The position numbers were made by a program, and so were the translations under genes. A stretch of 12,151 nt of DNA from JBBSGC01 sp038254525 (GTDB taxonomy: Bacteria > Actinomycetota > Actinomycetes > Propionibacteriales > Nocardioidaceae): assembly GCA_038254525.1 (NCBI GenBank), contig JBBSGC010000056.1:1-12151 (forward strand). The letters run 5' to 3'. This document shows positions 4,918 to 11,826 of the stretch, piece after piece. The notes beneath the pieces were generated by a model. The model saw only the letters and a list, made by a program, of their open reading frames with translations. It ran no database searches and was not told where the DNA came from. Positions within the stretch are counted from its first letter, which is position 1, and the number at the start of each line of letters is the position of its first letter.

Positions 4918-7383
4918 ATCGTGCTCGTGCTGCTCACCGGCGTCGCGTTTCTCGTCGCTCTGTTGACCCAGGTGCTTCCGATGGCGCCGGGCCGCAGGCA
5001 ATACGCCGGCGCGGTGCTTGCCTGGGGGGCGCTGCTCGTCGCGGCCAACGTGGTGCGCTGCTCCGGCTCGGCGCTGGGCCCTGGCCGCGACGGGGTGCTG
5101 CTGACGCTGCTGGCCGGCTTCGTGGCCGTGCAGCTTGCCTGCCTGCGCATGGTGCACGACGCCTGGGTGGAGCTGGCCCTCGACGCCTGGCTGATCGGGG
5201 GCAGCATTACCGTGCTGATCTGGGCGGTGCCGCTGCTCGTCGGATCCCCGCAACCGGTCACTCCGGCTCTTGCCGACGTCGCGCACCTGGCCGTCACGGC
5301 GTGGTTCGTTGCCGTGCTCCTCCGGTCGCTGCTCTCCCGGATGGCGCCGACCCGGTTGGCGGTAGCCGCGCTCGCGGGTTTCTGCTTGCTGTACCTGGGC
5401 GGCAGCGTGCTGCTGTTCCTCGTCACGCTGGGGATCGCCGTGCCGACCGGAACCGGACCGGTGCTGGTCGGCGCGTCCTTCGCCGTCCTCGCTGCCGCCA
5501 CGCCGCTGATTCCGAGACTTCGACCCGACCCCCATCTCCGGCGGTCATGGCTCTGGCTAAACCTGCCCTACCTGGTCGGGCTGGTCAGCGCCCCGGTCGC
5601 GCTGGTGGCACTGCTGCGGGACGGGGTCGTGCGGGACGCCCTCTATCCGGGGTTGTGCGCAGCGTGTGTGGTGGCGCTCGGTTCGCGGCAGGTCCTCACC
5701 TCGACGGCAAACGACCGGCTGCTCGAGCAGATGGCCGAACGCGAGCGCAGGTACCGCTCGCTGGTGCAGGACTCCAGCGACGTGATCATGATCGCCTCCC
5801 AGGCCGGCCGTCTCGACTACGTCAGTCCGGCGGCTCGCCACGTCCTCGGCGCTCCGGCCGAGTCCATGGTCGGGCGCCCGGTGAGCGAGGTGCTGGGGGT
5901 GTCGCAGCTGGCGCTGGACCGGGCCGTTCGCAAGGTGCTGGACGCGGAGGGGCCGGCGCGGCTGGGGGGGTGGGTCGAGATAGCGGGGTCGCGCAGCTAT
6001 CTCGAGTCGTTGCTGTCGATTCGTGGAGACAAGGTCCTGCTCAACGTCCGTGACGTTACGGAGCGGGCCGAGCTGCGGGAACGACTGCACGAGATGGCCT
6101 ACTCGGACTCACTGACCGGTCTGCTGAACCGAAGCCGGTTCTCCACGGTGCTGTCCGAGGCCATCAGCGGGTGGCGGGCCAACCCAGCTGCGTACTGTCC
6201 GGCGCTGCTCTTCCTCGATCTCGACGACTTCAAGAGGGTCAACGATGCTGCCGGGCACGCCGTCGGCGACACCGTGCTCCGCGACGTGGCCGAACGGCTG
6301 CGGGCCGCCGTGCCGCACCGGGCAGTGCTCGGCCGGATCGGCGGCGACGAGTTCGTTGTCCTGCTGCTCGACCGGCTTCCCGGCGCCGTCGATGCGGTGG
6401 CCGAGGCGATCGTCTCGGCCGTGGCGGCCCCCTTCAAGAAGCAGCACGCGACGTTCGTCGTCGGAGCCAGCGTGGGGATCGCCTACGCCAAGGACGCCGC
6501 CGACGCTGGAGATCTCCTACGCCATGCGGACCTGGCAATGTACGCCGCGAAGCGCCAGCGGCGTTCGTGGCTGAGCTTCGAGCCGGCCATGCACGAGGCC
6601 GCTGTGCGCCGTGCTGAGGGGGACCGGCTCTATGCCGCGGCTCTGGACCAGTCACGGGTCGAGCTGCACTACCAGCCATTGGTGGAGCTCGACCGCGGCC
6701 AGCCGGTGGGGTTCGAGGCGCTGCTCCGCTGGCGGGACGCCTCGGGCACGCTTTCGGCTCCGCGTGGGCTGCTGGAGTACGCCGAGCGCACCGGGCGCAT
6801 GCACTCGCTCTCGTCGTGGGTCATCGGTGCCGCACTCGACCAGGTGCAGTCGTGGCGCGGCGGCGTGGGCCTGGTCCCGGTCGCGGTCAACTTGGCGCCG
6901 GTCGAGCTGCTGCGCCCGGGCCTGGTCTCGCTGATTCGGGACGCCTTGGCCGCTCGTGGGTTGCCGCCCTCGTCGCTGACCATCGAGATCACCGAGGAGG
7001 TGCTCCTGCAGCAGCCGGATCGGGCCATCCGGGTGATCGGGGATCTGCGGGCTCTGGGGGCGCGGGTGGCCATCGACGACTTCGGCACCGGCTTCTCGTC
7101 GTTGGCATACCTGGTCGACCTGCCCGTCGACGTGCTCAAGATCGACGGCAGCTTCGTGCAGGCGCTGCCGCGTAACGCGGTGGCTCGGATCGTCGTGGCC
7201 CGCGTCGTCGACATCGCCCGCGACATCGGGCTCGACGTGGTGGCCGAGGGCGTCGAGACCGCAGAGCAGTGGCACCTGCTGTGCGGGCTCGGCGACTTCT
7301 ACGCCCAGGGCACGTTGTTCGCCGGAGCGGTGCCCGCAGACGAGGCAGCGGCGATGATGGCGCGGCCCAAGGGAGCGGCCTGA
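4870..7383 (+). CDS. Membrane PAS-GGDEF-EAL cyclic-di-GMP signalling protein
   Basis: This 837-residue protein should make and/or break cyclic di-GMP at the cytoplasmic membrane. Residues 15-270 hold about eight or nine hydrophobic segments of no family I recognise. A PAS domain follows (about 293-395, ERRYRSLVQDSSDVIMIAS to VRDVTERAELRERL). The GGDEF domain (about 407-570) has DSLTGLLNR, the metal-binding FLDLDDFKRVND and an intact GGDEF at 491-495, but no RxxD inhibitory site before it. The EAL domain (about 582-825) has FEALLRW (Glu616), NLAP, EITEE, IDDFGTGFSSLAYL (Asp736-Asp737), LKIDGSFV and AEGVETAEQ, so both catalytic cores look usable. The start was chosen for GGGGGAG 5 bases upstream. 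The first 16 codons are a 12-bp repeat (MTAP-type) with four in-frame start codons, and the ribosome site lies in a hairpin. Input signal unknown. Confidence 0.94.
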   Translation: MTAPMTAPLTAPMTLPIVLVLLTGVAFLVALLTQVLPMAPGRRQYAGAVLAWGALLVAANVVRCSGSALGPGRDGVLLTLLAGFVAVQLACLRMVHDAWVELALDAWLIGGSITVLIWAVPLLVGSPQPVTPALADVAHLAVTAWFVAVLLRSLLSRMAPTRLAVAALAGFCLLYLGGSVLLFLVTLGIAVPTGTGPVLVGASFAVLAAATPLIPRLRPDPHLRRSWLWLNLPYLVGLVSAPVALVALLRDGVVRDALYPGLCAACVVALGSRQVLTSTANDRLLEQMAERERRYRSLVQDSSDVIMIASQAGRLDYVSPAARHVLGAPAESMVGRPVSEVLGVSQLALDRAVRKVLDAEGPARLGGWVEIAGSRSYLESLLSIRGDKVLLNVRDVTERAELRERLHEMAYSDSLTGLLNRSRFSTVLSEAISGWRANPAAYCPALLFLDLDDFKRVNDAAGHAVGDTVLRDVAERLRAAVPHRAVLGRIGGDEFVVLLLDRLPGAVDAVAEAIVSAVAAPFKKQHATFVVGASVGIAYAKDAADAGDLLRHADLAMYAAKRQRRSWLSFEPAMHEAAVRRAEGDRLYAAALDQSRVELHYQPLVELDRGQPVGFEALLRWRDASGTLSAPRGLLEYAERTGRMHSLSSWVIGAALDQVQSWRGGVGLVPVAVNLAPVELLRPGLVSLIRDALAARGLPPSSLTIEITEEVLLQQPDRAIRVIGDLRALGARVAIDDFGTGFSSLAYLVDLPVDVLKIDGSFVQALPRNAVARIVVARVVDIARDIGLDVVAEGVETAEQWHLLCGLGDFYAQGTLFAGAVPADEAAAMMARPKGAA

Positions 7384-7391
7384 CCAAGGGA

Positions 7392-7451
7392 ACCGACGAG
7401 CACGACACCGACGTGCATGTCACCGACAAGCATGTCACCGGCGAGGAGGGC
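7392..7451 (+). repeat. 15-bp degenerate tandem repeat in the leader of the ilvC-like gene
   Basis: Four units of 15 bases (7392, 7407, 7422, 7437) all begin ACCGRC. Units two and three differ little (ACCGACGTGCATGTC and ACCGACAAGCATGTC). The last unit contains the ribosome site GAGGAGG (7443-7449) of the downstream gene. The block fills most of the 76-base gap after the GGDEF-EAL gene; I see no separate promoter or terminator in it, so read-through from upstream is possible. Confidence 0.75.
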
Positions 7452-7459
7452 CTTCTACC

Positions 7460-8515
7460 GTGGCGACCTTGTTCCATGACGACCACGCTGACCTCGGCGT
7501 GGTCCAGGACCGGCACGTCGCCGTGCTGGGCTACGGCAGCCAGGGGCACGCCCAGGCGCTGTCGCTGCGGGACTCCGGCGTCGACGTCCGGGTGGGACTT
7601 CCCGAGGCGTCGGCAAGCCGGGACGCAGCCGAGGCGCAGGGCCTGCGGGTGGTCACTCCCGCGGAGGCGTGTGAGGAGGCGGACCTGATCACGGTGCTCG
7701 TGCCCGACCCCGTGCAGCGCCGCCTCTACACCGAGGCGGTGTTGCCCAACCTGGTCCCTGGTGACGCGCTGCTGTTCAGCCACGGCTTCAGCATCCGCTT
7801 CGGCTACATCGTGGCGCCGGAGGGCGTCGACGTGGTCCTGGTCGCGCCCAGGGCGCCGGGAGATCTCGTGCGCCGCGAGTACGTGGACGGACGGGGCGTA
7901 CCGGTGCTCGTGGCGGTCGAGGTGGATGCGACCGGTCGGGCGTGGGAGCTGGCGCTGTCCTATGCGAAGGCAATCGGCGGCCTGCGAGCCGGGGCGATCA
8001 GCACCACGTTCAGCGAGGAGACCGAGACCGACCTGTTCGGCGCCCAGGCGGTGCTGCGTGGTGGGGTCCGCGAGCTGGTCATGAAGGGCTTCGAGACCTT
8101 GACCGAGGCCGGCTACCAGCCAGAGGTTGCCTTCCTCGAGTGCCTCAACGAGCTCAAGCAGGTCGTGGACCTGATGTCCATGGGCGGCCTCGCCAGCCGG
8201 CGACGGGGCGACGCCGCCATCGCGGAGTACGGCGGCTACCTCTACGGCCCGAGGGTCGTCGATGGCCGGGTGCGGGCGCACATGAAAGAGGTGCTCGACG
8301 AAATCGTCAACGGCACCTTCGCCGAGCGCTACGTCGGCGACCAGGACGCCGGCGCACCAGAGCTCGCCGTGTTGCGGCAGCGCGCCGCTGCGCATCCGAT
8401 CGAGCAGGTCGGCGGCGAGGTGCGGGCGATGATGGCCTGGCTCGACAACGCCGACAGCGCCGACAGCGCCGACAGCGACGACAGCGACGATGACGAGGGC
8501 AGCGCGGCCCGCTGA
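7460..8515 (+). CDS. ilvC: Ketol-acid reductoisomerase homologue with altered active site
   Basis: The 351-residue protein aligns along its length with class I ketol-acid reductoisomerase, the NADPH- and Mg-dependent second step of valine/isoleucine synthesis. The Rossmann motif GYGSQGHAQAL, HGFSIRFG (His108), RREYVDGRGVP, EETETDLFG (Asp191) and ECLNELK (Glu227, Glu231) are kept. Three positions that are catalytic in the family differ: APRAPGD has Arg131 where Lys is expected, DLFGAQ has Ala195 instead of a metal-binding Glu, and DAAIAEYG has Ala252 instead of the substrate-binding Ser of SNTAEYG. Activity as IlvC is therefore doubtful; a changed substrate or a structural role is possible. 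There is a C-terminal acidic tail (DNADSADSADSDDSDDDEG). Start GTG 7460 has GAGGAGG 10 bases upstream. No ilvB or ilvN lies in front, although serA and ilvE follow. Confidence 0.85.
   Translation: MATLFHDDHADLGVVQDRHVAVLGYGSQGHAQALSLRDSGVDVRVGLPEASASRDAAEAQGLRVVTPAEACEEADLITVLVPDPVQRRLYTEAVLPNLVPGDALLFSHGFSIRFGYIVAPEGVDVVLVAPRAPGDLVRREYVDGRGVPVLVAVEVDATGRAWELALSYAKAIGGLRAGAISTTFSEETETDLFGAQAVLRGGVRELVMKGFETLTEAGYQPEVAFLECLNELKQVVDLMSMGGLASRRRGDAAIAEYGGYLYGPRVVDGRVRAHMKEVLDEIVNGTFAERYVGDQDAGAPELAVLRQRAAAHPIEQVGGEVRAMMAWLDNADSADSADSDDSDDDEGSAAR
8450..8485 (+). repeat. 9-bp tandem repeat encoding the acidic tail of the ilvC-like protein
   Basis: GCCGACAGC is repeated exactly three times (8450-8476), followed by the variant GACGACAGC. 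It encodes Ala-Asp-Ser units beyond the end of the usual reductoisomerase fold (AMMAWL), so it is an added low-complexity tail. Confidence 0.9.
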
Positions 8516-8521
8516 AGCCCT

Positions 8522-8539
8522 CGCGGCCGGCCGGCCGCG
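8522..8539. terminator. 18-bp GC palindrome after the ilvC-like gene (possible terminator-like hairpin)
   Basis: CGCGGCCGGCCGGCCGCG reads the same on both strands and lies 7 bases after the stop codon. It could form a stem as RNA, but there is no T-run after it, so it would be at best the U-less type proposed for actinobacteria. In GC-rich DNA such a palindrome may also be chance. Confidence 0.35.
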
Positions 8540-8543
8540 CTCG

Positions 8544-8549
8544 TAGGCT
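8544..8549 (+). promoter_or_regulatory. Candidate -10 box for the protease gene
   Basis: TAGGCT, a common actinobacterial -10 form, lies 34 bases before ATG 8584 in the 68-base gap after the ilvC-like gene. No good -35 box is seen upstream, where the GC palindrome lies. Confidence 0.4.
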
Positions 8550-8583
8550 GTCCACAACCAAGCACCGAGTCCGAGAAGGCGCC

Positions 8584-9462
8584 ATGAACTGTCCGTGTTG
8601 CGGCAATGTGCTGGTGGTGGGCGCCAACGCCTGCGGCTGGTGTGGCGCGGTGCTGCAGCAGGCTCCCTGGTCGCCACCGTGGCAGCCGCCGGCGCCACCG
8701 CGCCGGCCGCGCACGCCGTGGGTCGTGGCGGCGGCTCTCGCCACACTGCTCGTGCTGGGTGCCGCCCTGGGGACGGGGTTGGTGCTGCGCTCCACGCACT
8801 CCGGAGACCGCACGGCCGTCAGGTCGTCGGCGAGCCCGGCTGCCGGCGACTCCGCGGTGCCGGACGGCGGCGACTTCTCGCAGGTCTACGCCGAGGTCAG
8901 CGGAGGCGTCGGACAGGTGCTCGTCAACACCTGCCACGGCGGCTACACCGGATCCGCGTTCCTCGTCAGTCCGACTCTGGTGGCGACAGCGCAACACGTA
9001 GTCGGCGGCGCCAGCGACGTGGCGGTCGACTTCGACGGCGTCCACATCGACGCGCAGATCTACGGCGTCGACCTCACCCACGACCTCGCCCTACTGCAGC
9101 TGGCGCAGCCCGTCGACGGCCACGTCTTCACGTTCAGCAACACCGATGCCCAGCCGGGTACGCATGTCGCGGCCATCGGCTACCCGCTCGACGAGCCCAA
9201 GACCCTGACCGAGGGCACCGTGTCCGGCCTCGGTCGCGACATCTCGACCCAGACCGGCAGCTACACGGGGCTGACCCAGACCGACACCCCGATCAACCCC
9301 GGCAACTCCGGTGGCCCGCTGGTCGACTTGTCCGGTCAGGTGATCGGGGTCGCCGACGCGATCCGCACCGACGCCCAGGGCATCGGCTTCGCGGTCCCGT
9401 CCTCGACCGCCCGCAACCTGCTGACCGCCACCCTGCAGACCCAGGCCCTCGCGACCTGCTAG
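8584..9462 (+). CDS. Zinc-ribbon, membrane-anchored trypsin-like serine protease
   Basis: The protein has 292 residues. A zinc ribbon at the very N-terminus (Cys3, Cys6, Cys17, Cys20 in CPCCG...CGWCG) is followed by a Pro-rich linker and one transmembrane helix (about 46-69). A Ser/Ala/Gly-rich linker then leads to a chymotrypsin-fold domain. The catalytic triad is visible: His138 (VATAQHVV), Asp167 (THDLALLQ) and Ser242 (NPGNSGGPL). There is no PDZ domain, unlike HtrA/DegP. The topology should put the ribbon in the cytoplasm and the protease outside. The substrate is unknown; extracytoplasmic quality control is possible. ATG 8584 has GAAGG in front. It sits between two amino acid biosynthesis genes, but its own -10-like box suggests it is not tied to them. 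Confidence 0.9.
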   Translation: MNCPCCGNVLVVGANACGWCGAVLQQAPWSPPWQPPAPPRRPRTPWVVAAALATLLVLGAALGTGLVLRSTHSGDRTAVRSSASPAAGDSAVPDGGDFSQVYAEVSGGVGQVLVNTCHGGYTGSAFLVSPTLVATAQHVVGGASDVAVDFDGVHIDAQIYGVDLTHDLALLQLAQPVDGHVFTFSNTDAQPGTHVAAIGYPLDEPKTLTEGTVSGLGRDISTQTGSYTGLTQTDTPINPGNSGGPLVDLSGQVIGVADAIRTDAQGIGFAVPSSTARNLLTATLQTQALATC

Positions 9463-9482
9463 CGCAGCAGGCCCGTGGCTCG

Positions 9483-9504
9483 GTCGGTACGGGTCGTCGG
9501 TACG
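9483..9504 (+). repeat. Short direct repeat upstream of serA
   Basis: GTCGGTACG occurs at 9483-9491 and 9496-9504, a 13-base period. It is the sixth and weakest of the gene-boundary repeats in the window. The second copy overlaps TACGCT (9501-9506), which may be a -10 box for serA. Confidence 0.6.
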
Positions 9505-9506
9505 CT
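9501..9506 (+). promoter_or_regulatory. Candidate -10 box for serA
   Basis: TACGCT fits the TANNNT pattern and lies 65 bases upstream of the GTG start of serA, in a 109-base gap. No clear -35 box accompanies it. Confidence 0.3.
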
Positions 9507-9571
9507 CGGCCTGGCACCGGGTCGGGCACGTCCCGGCCCCCGCGCCCCCCATCCGTGCAAGGACCCTAGAC

Positions 9572-11164
9572 GTGACCAGACCCGTCGTACTGATCGCCGA
9601 GGAGCTCTCGCCTGCCACTGTCGAGGCGCTCGGCCCTGACTTCGAGATCCGCTACTGCGACGGTGCTCAGCGCGCCGAGCTGCTGTCTGCCGTCATCGAC
9701 GCCGATGCCTTGCTCGTGCGAAGCGCCACCAGGGTGGACGCCGAGGTGTTGACGGCGGCCAAGCGGCTCAAGGTGGTGGCTCGGGCCGGCGTCGGCCTCG
9801 ACAACGTCGACGTCGAAGCGGCGACCCAGGCCGGGGTGATGGTCGTGAACGCACCCACCTCCAACATCGTGAGTGCCGCGGAGCTCACGGTCGCCCTGCT
9901 CCTGGCGGCGGCCCGCCACCTCGTGCCGGCCAACCTCGCGCTGCAGAACGGCGAGTGGAAGCGGTCGCAGCTCACCGGGACCGAGCTCTACGAGAAGACC
10001 GTCGGAATCGTCGGACTGGGCCGGATCGGCGTGCTGGTCGCCTCGCGGCTGGCCGCCTTCGGCATGCGGCTGATCGCCCACGACCCCTACGTCCAGGCAG
10101 GGCGGGCCGCGCAGATCGGGGTGCGGCTGGTGAGTCTCGACGACCTGTTGGCCGAGGCCGACGTGATCACCGTGCACCTACCCAGGACGCTTGAGACCGT
10201 GGGCCTGATCGGTGACGAGCAGCTGCACAAGGTCAAACCGAACGTCATCGTGCTCAACGCCGCCCGCGGCGGCATCGTGGACGAGCCGGCTCTGCACCGC
10301 GCGCTCGTGGAGGGCCGCGTGGCGGCGGCCGGCCTGGATGTCTATGCCCGCGAGCCGTGCACCGACTCACCACTGTTCACCCTCGACAACGTGGTGGCGA
10401 CGCCGCACCTGGGCGCCAGCACCGAAGCGGCGCAGGAGAAGGCCGGTCTCTCGGTGGCCCGCTCCGTGCGGCTCGCGCTGGCCGGCGAGCTGGTACCCGA
10501 CGCCGTCAACGTCCAAGGCGGAGTGATCGCCGAGGACGTCCGTCCGGGTATCGGGCTGGCGGAGAAGCTCGGTCGGATCTTCACCGCGCTCGCCGGCGGG
10601 ATCGCCGCGAACCTCGACGTGGAGGTTCGCGGGGAGATCACCGCTCACGACGTCAGGGTGCTGGAGCTGGCCGCCCTCAAGGGCGTCTTCGCCGATGTCG
10701 TCGAGGATCAGGTGTCCTACGTCAACGCGCCGCTGCTCGCGGCCGAACGAGGGCTCCAGGTGCGCCTGGTGACCGAGTCGGAGTGCCAGGACCACCGCAA
10801 CCTGGTCACCCTCCGGGGCACTCGTCCCGACGGCTCGCCAGTCTCGGTGTCGGGCACCCTGGTGGGCATCGCACAGCGGGAACGGCTGGTGGAGGTCGAC
10901 GGCTACGACCTCGACGTGGAGCCCACCGACCACCTGGCGTTCATCACCTACGTGGACCGGCCCGGCATGGTCGGCAGGGTGGGCCAGGTGCTGGGGGCGG
11001 CAGAGATCAACATCGCCGGTATGCAGGTCAGCCGGGACCGCCGCGGCGGACAGGCGCTGGTGGCCATGGCAGTCGACTCCCCAGTCCCCGCTGAGCTGGC
11101 CGAGCAGGTGCGCCACGCGATGGACGCCTCATCCGTACGGCTGGTGAACCTCACTCCTTCGTGA
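9572..11164 (+). CDS. serA: D-3-phosphoglycerate dehydrogenase, long actinobacterial form
   Basis: The 530-residue enzyme oxidises 3-phosphoglycerate to 3-phosphohydroxypyruvate with NAD, the first step of serine synthesis, in the cytoplasm. The N-terminal catalytic part shows VGIVGLGRIG, the active-site Arg232 (NAARGGIVDE), Glu261 (DVYAREP) and His279 (TPHLGAST). The positions are nearly those of the M. tuberculosis enzyme. Next comes the intervening allosteric-substrate-binding domain (about 315-450). Last is a C-terminal ACT domain (about 455-525, HLAFITYVDRPGMVGRVG, INIAGMQVSR) expected to bind serine as feedback inhibitor. The length is that of the family. Start GTG 9572 has AAGGA upstream. 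It is followed by only 34 bases before the converging methyltransferase gene. Placement after an ilvC homologue and before ilvE is common in actinobacteria. Confidence 0.97.
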   Translation: MTRPVVLIAEELSPATVEALGPDFEIRYCDGAQRAELLSAVIDADALLVRSATRVDAEVLTAAKRLKVVARAGVGLDNVDVEAATQAGVMVVNAPTSNIVSAAELTVALLLAAARHLVPANLALQNGEWKRSQLTGTELYEKTVGIVGLGRIGVLVASRLAAFGMRLIAHDPYVQAGRAAQIGVRLVSLDDLLAEADVITVHLPRTLETVGLIGDEQLHKVKPNVIVLNAARGGIVDEPALHRALVEGRVAAAGLDVYAREPCTDSPLFTLDNVVATPHLGASTEAAQEKAGLSVARSVRLALAGELVPDAVNVQGGVIAEDVRPGIGLAEKLGRIFTALAGGIAANLDVEVRGEITAHDVRVLELAALKGVFADVVEDQVSYVNAPLLAAERGLQVRLVTESECQDHRNLVTLRGTRPDGSPVSVSGTLVGIAQRERLVEVDGYDLDVEPTDHLAFITYVDRPGMVGRVGQVLGAAEINIAGMQVSRDRRGGQALVAMAVDSPVPAELAEQVRHAMDASSVRLVNLTPS

Positions 11165-11198
11165 CCGGTCGAGTGCGCCGCGCGTGAACCGACACCGC

Positions 11199-11762
11199 TC
11201 AGCGGCGGGTTGCGACGACCACCGAGGCGTCCTCGGCCATCAGCACCTCGACCGCGATGAAGCGAGGGTCGGTGAGCCACTGCTGACGCAGGGAGTCCAC
11301 CCGTCCCGCATAGCGCGGGGGCCAGCTGGTGCTGGGCGTGAAGTCGTCGAGGACGACCTGGCCACCGGGCTCGATCAGGTCGGCGACGAAGTCCAAGTCC
11401 TGCTTCGCGTCGCGCACGTCGACGAACAGAAGTGAGAACGGCGCGTAGGCGGTCAGCGTCGTCCAGTCACCCGACACCACCTCGACACCGGGCTCGTCGG
11501 CGAATAATGCCTGGGCCGCTGCGGCTAGCACCGGGTCCAGCTCGGCAGTGACCACCGTGGCGTCCTCCCGTCGGCCGCTGGCCAGCCACGCGGCGCCGAC
11601 CCCACAGCCGGTGCCGAGCTCGCCCAGCCGGCCCGACCGCGACGCAGCGAGCACGGCAAGCAGCCGCCCGGTCTCCTTGCTCGACGAGCGCAGGAACCCC
11701 TCGCGTTGCGATAGGGCGAGTGCGGCGGCCACGAGCGGCGGAACCGACGCTGGCGCGCTCAC
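11199..11762 (-). CDS. SAM-dependent O-methyltransferase family protein
   Basis: About 187 residues starting VSAPASVPPLVAAA. The class I SAM-binding motif is GELGTGCGVGAAWL, followed by VVTAELDPVLAAAA (acidic residue after strand 2), GDWTTL, the FSLLFVDVRDAKQD metal/substrate-site-like stretch, and PGGQVVLDDF. The pattern is that of small O-methyltransferases; the acceptor is unknown. I chose GTG 11762 because homologues start shortly before the PPLV..A helix. No ribosome site precedes it, but CAGACT seven bases upstream could serve a leaderless message. ATG 11828 in the same frame has a clean GGAGG site 7 bases upstream and would add 22 residues, but that ATG overlaps the ilvE start codon on the other strand. 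The gene lies where leuB is often found in related genomes. Confidence 0.82.
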   Translation of the reverse strand: MSAPASVPPLVAAALALSQREGFLRSSSKETGRLLAVLAASRSGRLGELGTGCGVGAAWLASGRREDATVVTAELDPVLAAAAQALFADEPGVEVVSGDWTTLTAYAPFSLLFVDVRDAKQDLDFVADLIEPGGQVVLDDFTPSTSWPPRYAGRVDSLRQQWLTDPRFIAVEVLMAEDASVVVATRR

Positions 11763-11813
11763 CCGGGAAGTCTGGCACAAGAGGCGCTCCGAGCCCGGCG
11801 TGCCGCAGTCCGC

Positions 11814-11819
11814 TACGGT
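11814..11819 (+). promoter_or_regulatory. Candidate -10 box for a leaderless ilvE transcript
   Basis: TACGGT ends seven bases before ATG 11827, which places the expected transcription start at or next to the start codon. The start has no Shine-Dalgarno (six C residues precede it), which fits a leaderless mRNA, a common form in actinobacteria. Confidence 0.55.
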
Positions 11820-11826
11820 GCCCCCC

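Noticed and set aside
7417..7479. Possible attenuation leader peptide before the ilvC-like gene
   Set aside because: The 20-codon frame from ATG 7417 has no ribosome site, no run of Ile, Leu or Val codons, and overlaps the real start; no terminator-antiterminator pair is visible.
7136..8746. Minus-strand open frame of 536 codons opposite the ilvC-like gene
   Set aside because: It lies across the ilvC-like gene and parts of both neighbours; composition is what the opposite strand of GC-rich coding DNA gives, and no domain is recognisable.
11195..11205. CCGCT-C-AGCGG inverted repeat between converging serA and methyltransferase genes
   Set aside because: Five base pairs with a one-base loop and no T-run on either strand is too weak for a terminator.
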